In this document: positions 12,156-25,400 of the stretch, one piece after another
How the letters are laid out: every line of letters begins with the position of its first letter
How positions within the stretch are numbered: the first letter of the stretch is position 1
Source: Gigantopelta aegis
Taxonomy: Eukaryota; Mollusca; Gastropoda; Neomphalida; Peltospiridae
DNA length: 64,000 bases
Reading direction: 5' to 3'
NCBI RefSeq assembly: GCF_016097555.1
Contig: NC_054704.1
Coordinates: 1,908,961 to 1,972,960, forward strand
Notes under the pieces: generated by a model
What the model was told of the DNA's origin: nothing
The model's input: the letters and a program-made list of their open reading frames with translations, nothing else
Databases searched by the model: none
Position numbers and translations under genes: made by a program

Positions 12156-12240
12156 ATGTCAGTGTTGAAGAACCGTTTGTCCATTTTGAGCGGCTTTCTG
12201 GCCGACTGTTCTCCAGCAGACGCCATTCCCCGACTCGCAG
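12156..12240 (+). CDS. NOL4: NOL4 exon 1 (proposed first coding exon)
   Basis: ATG at 12156 (context GAGGAGATGT, purine at -3) encodes [20 protein letters not shown] and a few more residues, to LA plus one base, then donor CGCAG|GTAACC. One base of overhang plus the AC that opens the next exon make GAC, so the phase fits exactly. There is no sequence match I can recall for this N-terminus, so phase fit and position are the only support. It may be an alternative first exon. Confidence 0.55.
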
Positions 12241-15200
12241 GTAACCGTAACCACCTGCACCCAGGTGACCGAATCACAATTAGTCAAACTGAGCGGATTA
12301 TATTCAACGGGAACTTCTTGTTTGTCTCTTTTCATATCTACTATCGGTGTCTACCTCTTTTGTTTCTTCTGCCTTTTCAAATCTCTTTTTACCCAATGTA
12401 TTTCCTCTTGTCCGCCAGGTCACTGGCTACATGGTGATTTTTGTTTGTTGTTTTTCTTTTGTTTTTCGTTTTCAACAATGTATTGTTCTTTCTGACATTC
12501 GTTTTCCCGTCTCTATTTTCCTTTTGATTTAAGAAAACAACAATAGTTATCCGTGTTATTACTATCTGCTACTTCTTTTAGTATATTAGTATCTTGTACA
12601 CAGATATGACTTGTTCAATTTAGTCGTCTTAATTTATTTCATTTTCCTGTTCGCGGAGGTTAGCCTGTAATATGTTTTGGTTTTTTTCAGTATGGAAAGT
12701 GAACTTTCGTTCTCCATTGTTTGTACAGGACACATCTAAATTTAAGATTGTGCAATCATAAGTTGTTTTCTAATGATCAGGGGACAAACTGATTTTAAAG
12801 GCTTTGATATATTTGATTTATTTACGAATAGTACCAGCTGTGATTGGTGTACTTCTTATCAGCTACCAACCGACACTCTCCCATCTTCCAGGGCACCGAG
12901 TATTAAATATTACCACGACCTGTTATAGAATATCATTAAGACATTTATAAACGTTGTTTCAGACTCTGGAGCCGAGGACATGGTGACGAACACAACAGCG
13001 AACTTACCGACTACTGGTGAGTTGGACCCAGGCAGCCCGGATGAGAACAAGCCCCTGGCTCTTCACCTGGGAAACAAGTCGCCCCTGTCTGAGAAACTGC
13101 CGAGTCGAGGACACCCGGAGAGGAAGCGCCGCGCCAGTAACGATAGCTCGGACGTAAGTCGGTCATCAATCTAATTAAAATTAGCTCCACTATTACATGT
13201 GGATCTAACACCAGCCAGTTGGAGCTCATGTCCACCAATCAAAACCTTACTTGCAGAATCCTGCCAGATTTAAAAATAATTTGAAAAAATTCCGAATTAT
13301 CCTGAGGATATACGATATGTTTCATGTGAATTACGAATGCCTTATTTAGACCAGTAGAACTAATTTTAATCGGATTGCTAACAACACTGCGTAGTCCCCA
13401 ATGTCCAGGTAACATTTCGTCTGTAAATAATAATTTAAATATTGACCAATCACACTTCGCCTTTTATAACGTTATTTGGGAGCATACAAATTCTAAAAAT
13501 ATCGGGCGAGTCTACTTTAGTGGCCGCAGTACAGCGAACCATACCAATACGTACGGGGTGTGTTATCAGTCTTCAATTTTACATTAAAAATTACTTATTT
13601 ATTTATAAAAAAAAACCCAAACTAAATCAGTCTTCAGTTTTACATTACAAATTATTTATTTTATAAAATAAAACTTGTTTTAAGGCATTCGTAATTCACA
13701 CGAAACATGTCGTATACCTTCAGGATAATTCGAAATGTTTTCAAATTATTTTTAAATCACTGGCAGGATTCTGCAAGTAAGGTTTTGATTGGTGGACATG
13801 AGCTCCAACTGGCTGATGTTAGATCCACATGTAATAGTGGAGCTAATTTTAATTAGATTGGTCGGTCATCTCTCAACCCTGGTCTTAGTAACGTCGTTAC
13901 TGTATATACACACACTGACGTAAGTCGGTCATCTCTTCACCCTAGTCTTTGTAACATTGTTATTGTATACACGCACACTGACGTAAGTCGGTCATCTCTT
14001 CACCCTGGTCTTTGTAACAATGTTATTGTATACACGCACACTGACGTAAGTCGGTCATCTCTTCACCCTGGTCTTTGTAACATTGTTATTGTATACACGC
14101 ACATTGACGTACACCCATTGTAATTGTTAGGTGTACACCCCATACTCACGTTCTTGTACGTACGCACGTCATACGCGTACTCTGATGTACACCCATTGTA
14201 ATTGTTAGACATAATTGCCTTGGAAGAGTACACATAGCAACTCTTAAAGTTCGCATGATAACAGTCGTATAGGCGGACAGACATGCTCGTTCTAGGATTA
14301 CATATACACTTACTTTTAGAGAATTGTTTACGTGGTAACTCTTACATATATACTTACTTTTAGAGAATTGTTTACGTGGTAACTCTTACATATATACTTA
14401 CTTTTAGAGAATTGTTTACGTGGCAACTCTTACATATATACATGGTAATTTTTAAAATGTATGCTCATAGTACCGTTCGCAAAATTGGGTGCACATGGTA
14501 ACTCTTTGACATATACACATGGTAACTCTTTGATGTAAACTCATGGTGACTGACGTATTCGAATAGTAAGTTGACGTAAAGACATGCCAACTCTGACATG
14601 TTCACATGGTAACTATTAGTGACGTCACACATATCAACTCTCTTGGGATATTTATACATGAAATAAAATACAGAAAATAAAATTTTGAATTTTCTCCAAG
14701 CTTTAATAAAATATACACGTTCACGTGATGACGAGACACCAGGACTGAGTTTTAGGTAAATAATCCAATCAGCAATCAGCATGGATATATCTGTCGTTGT
14801 TGTATTGTAAGACTCATACAAAATGGCGGCTTAAACATCTTAGAATTGATTGTACCATAGAAGAGTTGACATTACCTTACAAATTTGTTAATCTATGCTA
14901 TTTTGTTTCTTTTTTAAAAATAGACCAATGGGAAAAAAACGCGTTATTGTCGAACCTGTAACACGAGGCTATAGTCGTTTATTGGAGTTTGTTGTAATGA
15001 AACCGAGTAAAAAATTATTTATTTTTCAAGTTTTTAATAAACGTATGCCTTTAAACTTTACAATCGTTTGTAGTTGTCAGCGCAGACATATTTATATTCA
15101 AATATCGTTTAACGTCGATGTTGGTTCGCCATTTTGGCAAATCTGTCCATGGCCTTGCAAATTTTATTCTTGTCTTGTCTGGAAAACCGATAATATGTGC

Positions 15201-16450
15201 CATTTTATTGGTGTGTATGCCTTACTGTGATGTCTGTGCCTGGTCTAAGATTTAATCTGGAACAAAACCAGGCGTGCACAAGTCGCTTTTAGTGCTTCAT
15301 AATACCAACCGGGAGTCTATTTCTGGAACAAATATATTTTAGTATCCATCAGAAAATTACCAACCACACTTTATCCCAAATAGACAACAAAGGACGTTTT
15401 ACGAAATATTCGTTCTTCCTAACTTTGATGTAACTAATAAAGCATTTTTTAATATTTTAAAAAGCAAACAGAAATATTAAATTTTATTTCTCTGTGTTAA
15501 GACCATTTTTCTGTGACAGCACCATGACAATTTATGACTTAATACCTTGCTCAAAACGACACATCAAAGTTGCCTCTTTACCTCATTAACGGCTGTGTAA
15601 AAGCTATGCAAATGTTCATCTGCTAAGTACCGCGTTACTTATGACGTCATAGCGAGCCGGGCGCTGGTTGGACAGGTGTTGCGCGGGGCGCGAGGCGCGG
15701 CGATGGAGATCTCGTCTGCGGCTGCCCGGCGAGTCTGAAGTGTGCGCGCATCACGGGCATTCCATAATTGACTTCTAATCCTCAAAGTCGAGCTCAGGTT
15801 CATGCGGAGAATGGATTTGGCTTAACACGGTCACACTCGACAAATAGCTCAGTGGTCTCACACATCACCACAGAAACATGCTCCAACAAAAAGAATATCT
15901 TACAATTTACAACGGTGTTTTTGTCATTAATATCCTTCAGCTGTGATCTGCATGAAGTCAGTTGTTGGGGCCAAGATAGGGCTATAGACATCAACAGTCT
16001 GATCCGTCTTCACCTACAGAACTAGACACAGTTCAGCCACATTGTTGTTAATATGTGCTGTCTGAAAGATGATATTAAATCTTCCACATATACAGGTGGG
16101 CGGGATATCACCCATCTAAATTCCGGCAGTCTCAGGCGTACTATGAAATCATTTGTTTGCCGTGTTATAAAACTATGCCGACCAATATTAAACCACGAAT
16201 GGTGTGTGACATATAAAATCGTGAACAAGTTTTTAAGTTTGCATGTCTCTCGTGATAATCCTGTACTGCATGTCGTTATTGTTTTGTTTCTGTTATTTCG
16301 CTCTTCCTTGTGACATCATGCTGCGTTTGTTTCTTCACTTGCTCTCTGTTTTATTACTTTCAGTTCTTTTCTGAATTCTTTTGTACTACTTACTACTTTG
16401 TTCACCTATAGCTTATAATTACATTCCCTCCATCTTCATCCCCCCCCCCT

Positions 16451-16497
<47 letters not shown>

Positions 16498-19400
16498 TTC
16501 TCTCGTTGTTTTGTGTCTTTCTCTTATGCAGTTATTTTACTTCATATATGCTTTTCGTCTCTTTCTTTTCTTAGTCTTAATATGTTCACTACATATTTCA
16601 TCTCGTTTCCCCATCCCTTTCTTCTATCATAAATGCTTCATCTTTTAATTTTCCTTCTTCATTCTTACATGTTGCTTCTGTTACGTCATCATCTTTGACC
16701 AGTTTTCTTCCTTTCTCTGCTGTTTGTTTGGTTTTCGTTTCCTTTGTTTTTTTTTATCTTACAGAACTTTCTAACCATACTATTCATTTTCGTTGTTGCA
16801 TATTCAGATATATAACCCCGTGCTGTTTAGCTTGTTACACTCAAACACCCCAACTCCCACCCACAACAGAAAATGTCCTGTCTCTGGTTCGTCAATAATG
16901 AGACTGGAAAGAGGCTTGGTTGTCAAATCAGACCTAATCTTCTCGGATGTGTCAGGGTTTTGGCAGTATGACTTCAGTGGGAGACAAAACCGCTCCGATG
17001 AGACCACAGTTGCAAATAATAACCGCTGTTTGATGGCAAGAACGCAGTTATTGATTTTGCGTGCTTCTTTTTATGCGAGTGTGACCAATTCTGCTGCTAC
17101 CCATGAGCAATATAAGGTACCAACTTTTGGACTCGAGACAAGCACTGTTAATGGGCGGCCGCTATGCGCTGGCCAACTTGGCGGAAAGAAAAGCGAGCCC
17201 ACACGGTCAATTACGGCGTCTGAAGGAGAAAAAGAGAACAAAGTTGCGACCCTTTGTGATAAATCTAACCACGAGGTGCAATCTTTAATTGGCTCTCTGA
17301 GGGCGAGGCAATTGGCATTCATGTTGTTGCTATGGAAATTAGTGGCTCCAAAAGCCGTCTTTTGGAACGGTTTTCTGGCGTCATTCTCTTCCTCACCTCT
17401 CTCCAGTAATTGTGTCCCCCAGCTCCGAGTGACTGGCCGCGTCTAGACCGCACTCCCCGCGTGTGATGTACACAAACGGCGAGGTGGCAGTTGAAGCCTG
17501 CTTAGAAAGGCTTAGCAGCAGTGAGTTGGTCGACTCGCTACCACCGCTGGCCAGACGGGTTCTCCACGCTCACAGACTCTCAGACTTCCAGGCTTCGCGC
17601 TGCCTCCATGATTGGAACAACATCGCCAACGGCCACGCGTCCTGCTGGCTTGATGAACGTCGTTTGATCTGCTACTCGCCTCGGTTTCATCGTGGCACTG
17701 TGCCAACGCCTTCTTCCTTGGCGTGGGGCAAATGAAAGATAGTTCATCAAATAAATTGAAATGAATTAGCAAATCAATGAATGAATCAATGAATAAATAA
17801 ATAAATGAGAACAAATGAATAAATAAACAAACAAACAAAGACAGATAAAGCAATCTACCATTACCACAATCATTGACTATCAACACTAACAGTAATTACA
17901 AAACTGATAAACAACAACGCAATCTACTTTAGATTTTATGTTACATATTCGTCTTTATTTTCCCCAGCACATCAAAAAGTGTAACAAAACCCCAGATGGC
18001 AAACAATCATATTAGAGGTTTAGTATGTTACATAATGTATTTATAATATATCTTTTCTGAATAAATGACTGCATATCCCTGACGACCTGTACCCTCGAAC
18101 CCATTAACCCCCCTCTAGTTAGCAACAGAACACACACACCCTCCCTAGTTGGCAACAGAACCCCCCTCTAATTGACAACAGAAACTCCCTCTAGCTGACA
18201 ACAGAACCCCCCCCCACGTCCCCCCCCCGTCCCCCCCCCCCCTCTAGTTGGTAACAGAAAAGCCCCATACGGGCGCACCTAGCTGTACAAATGATCACGA
18301 CGAGAGATGAACATCAGGTGACATCAATAAATAAAACATACTGCCGCTAGATGTAAACCGTTCATTTCAGTTAGAGGGCTAACGGACAGAAGAGCCGATG
18401 AAAAGCAGTCCATTAAAGAAATTAACCGTCACTAAATTCTTTTCAATAGCTCTTAATTAAAACGTTGGAGATGGTAAGAGTCCTCCGATAGGAATCTGAA
18501 TACACGTCTCCAGAATGTACGTATGTAATTTTGTAATTCGTTGATGTTTTTTCGACTGTCTCGCGCTCCTAGGTTACCTGGCGCCTCTGTTTTGTCAGGG
18601 CTAGATTTGATTGCAGCGGCACGAAAGGCCGTTGTAATTTAATTGCTTAGAAATGAGCTGTATCGCAAAGGAAAGGTCAGAACTCAATTTGTGAAATCCT
18701 AACAACATATTAAGTGAATAAAGAAGTTACAAGTCTAACGCTCAATCCGAACGTCTCCTCTCCTGACGTTATGACAGACTTGGGAAAACTAAATTTGTCT
18801 TTTGACTATCACTCTCACAACACCGGCACAATGCACGTTAGCGCCGCTTTCACATATTCCACTATTATTTCTTTTCTCTTCTCTGCTGCTGCTGTTTTGT
18901 TTTCTTATCAAATAAGCTACCGTTTGGCGACGTCTGGTTATGAGACGTTAGTCGGTGTTCTGATGACCTTATCTACTTGAGATGTCGTAGTTTACCGCAG
19001 GCTGTTTCAGTCTTTTTGTCATATTATAGTGGAAATACCTCTCAAAGAAGAACAGATAAATGAGCGAATTGTATTTCAAATCAATTCTAACGGCTTTAAT
19101 TTCATACAATCAGTGTTACAACTGTTATAGTATACACTGATATGTTCTGGTTTATACAGTTTCGTACAATGGTTGCTATGGTTATGAAAACTGTAAAAGA
19201 AAAGAAAAAAGGAGTAGCTTCACCAAAACGGTTTTGTCGTTGTGATGTTAAACGATCTAAAAAGATATTTGATCATCATTTGAACCTTTTCCCATTTTGT
19301 GAGTGACTTTTGTTTATGTGACTTATCCTGATGCAGACGTGAAATCTGGTTTCAGTAATTATATAATGACAATTCATACTCTTGTTTTCGTTTTACAAAA

Positions 19401-22400
19401 ACACTACAATTACCGTTCATACTGAGTTTTCTTTCCTTACAGAGTGTGATTACGAAGACGAGCGAAGGTGGCGCCACTGACGACATGCACGGCGGGAAGG
19501 ACGACGAAGATGACAATGATGATGACGAGGACGAGAAGATAACGGCAAACTACGACCCAGAGCGACTCAAAGCGTTCAACGTAAGCGTCAAGTGATGCGT
19601 GCTCAAACCGATACAAAATGTGTACACTGTTTATTTCTTGCATTGAGTACTGAAGGAAACTGTTCATGCTCTGTAATGAAGAGGTCTTTTTATTTGGTGC
19701 TGAAGCTCTAAAGGAGTTGTATTCTGAACACAAAGTGCTATTTTATATTCTGCAGTGACGTGGGTGTGTCTTATATTCTGTATTGAAATCAATTATCTAA
19801 ATGCTATAGTGAAGGTCGTACAGCATATTTTGTAGTGAAGGGGTGTTTTGTATTCTTTAGGGAACATGATATTTTCTATCATACATTAAATGTGGTGTAT
19901 TTCGTGTGTAACGGTATTTTTTTTGTTATTCTGTAGTAAGAGGAATGGTGTATATTCTGAGGGTAATTGTTTACTTGAAATATGTGACTGATTTAGCTCT
20001 TAGCATTAACAAAATACCAACAGTCAACTGTTTAGGTTATTAATGTCCAATGTGTTGTTAATATTAAGATATGGTCTTTGTATGATAACATTTATTTGTT
20101 TTTTTCTCTTAGATGTTCGTACGACTGTTTGTTGATGAGAACCTCGATAGAATGGTCCCCATTTCCAAGCAGCCAAAGGACAAAATCCAGGCCATTCTAG
20201 AAGCCTGTGACAGACAGTTTCCGGAATATCACGTGCGATCCAGAAAGAGAATACGAACGTATCTTAAATCCTGCCGTCGGATGAGGCGCTCCAAGGAACA
20301 GAACGGCTGGGAGCCGGTAAGTTGTTGTTGTTGTTTTTAATGGTGGTGGTTGTTAGTGGTGGTGGTTGTTAGTGGTGGTTGTCTTTTGGGAGGTGTGGGT
20401 GGGGGGGGGGGGGGGGGGACAGTACTTGACCTCATAAATATTTAAATAAGTAAAAATAGCAGTATTGTTTATTCACTGATTTAAGTTTCTCTAACACTGC
20501 CTTTTATCAAATTAATAATTTGGAAAAGTCAAATTGTCAAAGAAAATAAACTAATCAAATTATTTCTAGAAAATAACAAACAATATAAAGAAGCCACTAT
20601 ACCAAAGAACACCGACTGTCGGCCATTTGTTCACGCCTGTGTGATTCTATCTTCCATTCACACGTTGAGGAACTTGATTGAGTATATCGTTGTGTTTGTA
20701 TTCTCATGTGAATGGTATCTCATGAATTCTAGAGTATGATGGCCATGCTTTCATGTTGACCATCTTCACTTGCAGCAGCTCCGACCTACACCGCCTCATT
20801 TGACGTCGGCCGCAGCAGAAGGTATCCTGGCCAGTGCGTGTGACAATGAAAGCCAGAATGCAAAGCGCATGCGCATGGGGTTGGATCCACTTCCGGTTCG
20901 TATTTTATGTTTTACTTACTTTTAAATAATATGAAATCATCTCTGGCTATAGCATTAATGGGTGTCAGGAGATTTTTTCGGTTTTTGACATATATTTCTC
21001 TGTTTCTTAGCTTGGAACTTCTATCCATTAATATTTTATAAAGATATCTAAATCCCTTAAAGGAACACGCCCTAGTTGTTAACCATTACGCCGTTGTTTT
21101 TCGCTATTAAACCCATTTTCTCACAAGTAAAATTGCACTTTACTTACATTTTATTATTTAGAATATACATTTCCATTCACCTGAAATGTTTTTTGGTAAT
21201 CCTGGTAATCCTGGTGTTTGTAATACCACAAAATGCATTTTTTCTTATTTTTTAAAAACGCACGCGCGTCTGAGAAAAAACCGTTGAGCAGACAAGGTCT
21301 AATCTATTTTTAGAGGGGATCTTCCCGTTTCAACGTCACAGACGTTGGTATACCACGTGACCGTTATCATTTTGGTTCGTGCACGGTTCGCGCAGTCAAC
21401 ATCCGATTTGTTGTCGTTTGCTTATCGTTCATTTGTGAGGTTTTTCTTCACAATTCGTGAACATTTTCATTAACAATAAATTTCAGACAAGTAAGTATCT
21501 CAATACAAAACGCTACAAACCCTTAAAACCAATAAGTCTTACGATATCTGGAGAGAACAGAACAGTTGGAACATGCCCAGGAGAGGTGAAAGGAACGCAC
21601 CCCAAGTCTGTGTGCACTCTGGGAAATGTGTCGTGACATAGGCATTTCTGTGCTTCGAGCGACATCTACCGGTGACATCAGAATACTAACTTTCAAAATT
21701 ATTTCAATTTATTAGGTCACGGGGATTCCCATGGTATTTATCGATATAAAACCTGCTTTTTCACTCTATTTTATAAAAACGTGATCTAAGTGTGTTACAG
21801 TTTTGTAGATTAACCAAAATTAGAATTAATTTTCGCGGGCTGAAACTAGGGCGTGCGACTGTAATATTCTTTTTATAATATATAGTTAAATACTGTTTTG
21901 TTCAGATGTAACATATGAAGTGTATTTAGGCCAGGTGGTTGTTGTACAAAGTTTCCTTTATAATGGCTTCCATTGTACATTTGTAATGCTATATTTAGCA
22001 TCCATTGCTTTTATCGCCTGTATGACAGTGAGGTATGAACGAAGATATGATAGTACATGTAAACGAGAAACTGTTGAAGTGAATTGATCATACACTGTTT
22101 AAAGTGGTATTGGTAATTTTGCGGACATGCTTCCATTTGAGAATTGTTCAGGCACGCCTGTTACAGACACAACCTGTGCCTTCTGTAAAGATGTCTGCGC
22201 AAGACAAGAAATAGCGGCGGAATTACTTATCACCTACTTGATGGTACTAGCCTGCCACGTCGCCGTGAGTGACATCAATAATAATTAAGAGTATCTGTAG
22301 TTCCAAAGCCCGCTCGGAGACCGCAATCTGTCCGTTTGATCACATGGATGTGGGTCAGGCCAGACAATGGACAGTCTACCTGAAGACTTCCTCGCAATCT

Positions 22401-25400
22401 GCCGGGCTCGGTCGCGTATTGATCGTCAACCGCGGTTCGTGGCCGTCTTGCTGGGTTGTGCCGGTGTGTTTACCTACAGTGTACAGCCGACCCACGCCCA
22501 CCTCCAATTGACGGGCAGATCACCGCGACTTGCCACAAAGAACCGTCGATCTGTGTAAACATGTTACCTGTGATATAGCACCATCGCAACTATTAAATTG
22601 ATCCAAATCGGCTGGAACCTCGAGGCGTACAACTCGCTTAGGCTGGTGTTAATAATATTTGTAGAAAACAGCAATATTCTTGGACTTTGGCTTGGGCAGT
22701 GTTACGACTTTAGAAATATGTGAACGTTTGTTGTCTGATTTTATCAGTGTATTTGTAAATAATTAATATTTATTCACATCCATATTGATAAAGCAAATGG
22801 ATGAGACAAGGATATTGTAACACATGTACATGTAATTGTTTTTGTCGATTCATATTTTTATTGCGATGTATTGTAATGCGTTATGCGATATCTCACGTGA
22901 TTTGTGTCGTCACATATTATGTGTGGTAGATGATTTCACCATGTTACCAAAGCAGACGAATTACTAGCAGATGAACAAACGAATGAATGGAATGGTGACT
23001 GTGTGAATGGATGTGTAGATACAATATTAGTATACCATTCTGGGGCGTAGCCAGAGAGGAAAAAACACCGAGGCAAACTCAGACCTGTAAAATAAATATC
23101 AGTGCATAGGAAAAATAAAATAAATCTGGGGAAATTCCAGACGAGGCAAGCGCCTCGTCTGCCTCATGCTGGCTACGCCATTGCCATTTACCATGCTAGA
23201 GTCTATATCACTAAGAATTAGTGACTTTGTTATTGTCATTTCAAAATACAGCAAGGTGATTGATTAGCTAGTTGCACTTATTGGTCCCAAGTTATGTCAT
23301 GTCAGCTGTGTAGTGACATTGTGTAGTAGTACGATGAAGTCCGTGTTTACATTACTATAATTAAACTATTTCCGCTGTTTTACGACTTACTTTATTCTCA
23401 TTAGACGAGGTCTTAGAAAACTGTATGTTATCCTTCGATAAACCTCAGAATTTACGTCATCACGTCCAATGGGACGTAATTAATTAAAACAGATCACGGG
23501 AAGAACAGTAGAAACTGATTGATGAAGTAGGTGTAGTTTTAACTAAATAAGTTGTGCTGTTTGTAATTATAAGAATTGTTTATCAGTTTGTTGTGAATTT
23601 ATCGATGTATAACAGTCACAAATTTAGTATAAAATCGCTTCGCTACGCTACGCGATGTTATACAATTTGTAACTGTTGTACATCTATAAATTCACCAAAC
23701 AAATGACAAACAACTGTTATAATAATAGAAGTATTGGTACGATGAAGTCCGTGTTTACATTGCTATAACCGACGTATTGGTACGATGAAGTCCGTGTTTA
23801 CAATAACCGACATGTTTACTTGTTTGTTGCAGGCCTCTGCAATGCCAAACAATACCATCATCCCTTCCTCTCAATCTCAACAGCCCTCTCAGCCCGCGCG
23901 CCAGACGACCACCCCGTCAAGCATCCAATCCCAGCCGGCCCAAGTGGACCGCCACGTGCCTACCAACGACTTCCTACGTCATCAGATCCCGCCTCCTGCC
24001 TTCAGACCTCCGCCGGAGTTCCATCCGCCATTCTTCGCCAATGGCAACGGGTTGTTTCGTCCCGGGTTCCCCAACTACCAGCACCCTGCACACCACCACC
24101 CCCCAGTCATCCAGCACCCGCTGCAGACGAATTCAGTCCAGAACGGAGAATTTGGTGAGTGCTTTAGTTCAGTGTGACAGTATTTAATTACAGGCAAATA
24201 AATACAACATGAGCGGAATTGGGACCCATCTACAGTGAAAAGCCTATGTTAAACTTTAAACGTCCATCCCGTCATGTTACAAATAAAAATATTGTGTACG
24301 CCAAAACGAGAAAAGTAGTTCTAAATTGCAAACAAGGTCAAGAAACGGAAATAACCAAAATTAGAGGGAAGATTTGGTTAGATGTCTTTAACTTATTTAG
24401 AGCCTGACTAGAATAAGAGATAATGAAAACGATGAATATTTAGTTTTCTGTAACGAAACGTTTGTTATAAATAATGAAGATCTGTGCTCCGTGTCACTTA
24501 AGGTGATCACTTCGAAAACGGGGCCATATTTAAATATGCTGGCATATACTACGGTTCAGATCACCAAATAATAAACTGCTTTGTGGAAACGTCATACAGC
24601 TGACTACGTAATATGGGATTTACTTAATCATCACATATTCTCTGTACTTCTCGCCTGGTGAGTTACTTACTTTAATTACAACAGACAATATATTTGGTAG
24701 TTTGATATGCAAATATGATGGAGTTTGAACTTGGGTTTTGTTTTTAAGTTAAAAATTAAAATTAAAAAAATTAAAATTTTATTAGTTGGCGATACTGTAT
24801 TTGACAAATATGCGTCTTAGCGTCGTCCTTCTGATAACACCGAGACATGAAGCTCATGATATAGTTTCCGTTGGATTTATCCGTTTTGCAATCAAGGGAG
24901 ACAACTTGCTGTAATACTGAGTGAACATTTTTACTGTTATCAGTGCTACTTAAATCATCATGGTTCTGGTTTATAAGTGGCGTGTTGTAGTAATCTCTCA
25001 TCATGGTTGTAGTTATAACTGATGTTTGTGGTTGACAGGCCTTACTAATCTGGAGCTACATTCTAAAAGCGCTCTTATAAGACCATCCTTGCAAGGCATT
25101 TTCTTCTGCACTATAGCTGGCAAATTCCTCCTGATTGTTTGTATTATGTTATACTGATGTTATAACAGTATGTAATGACTGTTTTTTTATTGTCCCCACT
25201 GATCTTATTGAATTATGCTACAGTGATGTTATACCTCAGTATTATTATGGGGCTTATAGCATTAAATACAATAAAGAATGGAAATGTACTCACTGTTTTT
25301 AATTGACCGGCCCCACTGACCTGCTTGTATTACATGTTAGTGATGTTATAACTGAATTTAATGATTGTTTTCATTGCCAGGCCCCACTGACCTGCTTGTA

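Larger units (their letters stand above)
20896..23832. other. NOL4 intron 5
   Basis: Holds a TIR element (21057-21864), a small GCGTAGCCAG hairpin MITE (23038-23184) and a hairpin (23565-23727), listed separately. The part 22140-22560 is richer in GC with an unsupported 80-residue frame and may be conserved non-coding sequence. TACGATGAAGTCCGTGTTTA occurs three times, at about 23329, 23739 and 23780. Confidence 0.6.

Noticed and set aside
16793..17446. 217-residue frame in NOL4 intron 2
   Set aside because: Composition is not protein-like, starts in AT-rich DNA, no domain, and the minus strand is open too.
20880..20881. Alternative GT donor for NOL4 exon 5
   Set aside because: It would leave two bases of overhang that do not fit the phase of exon 6.
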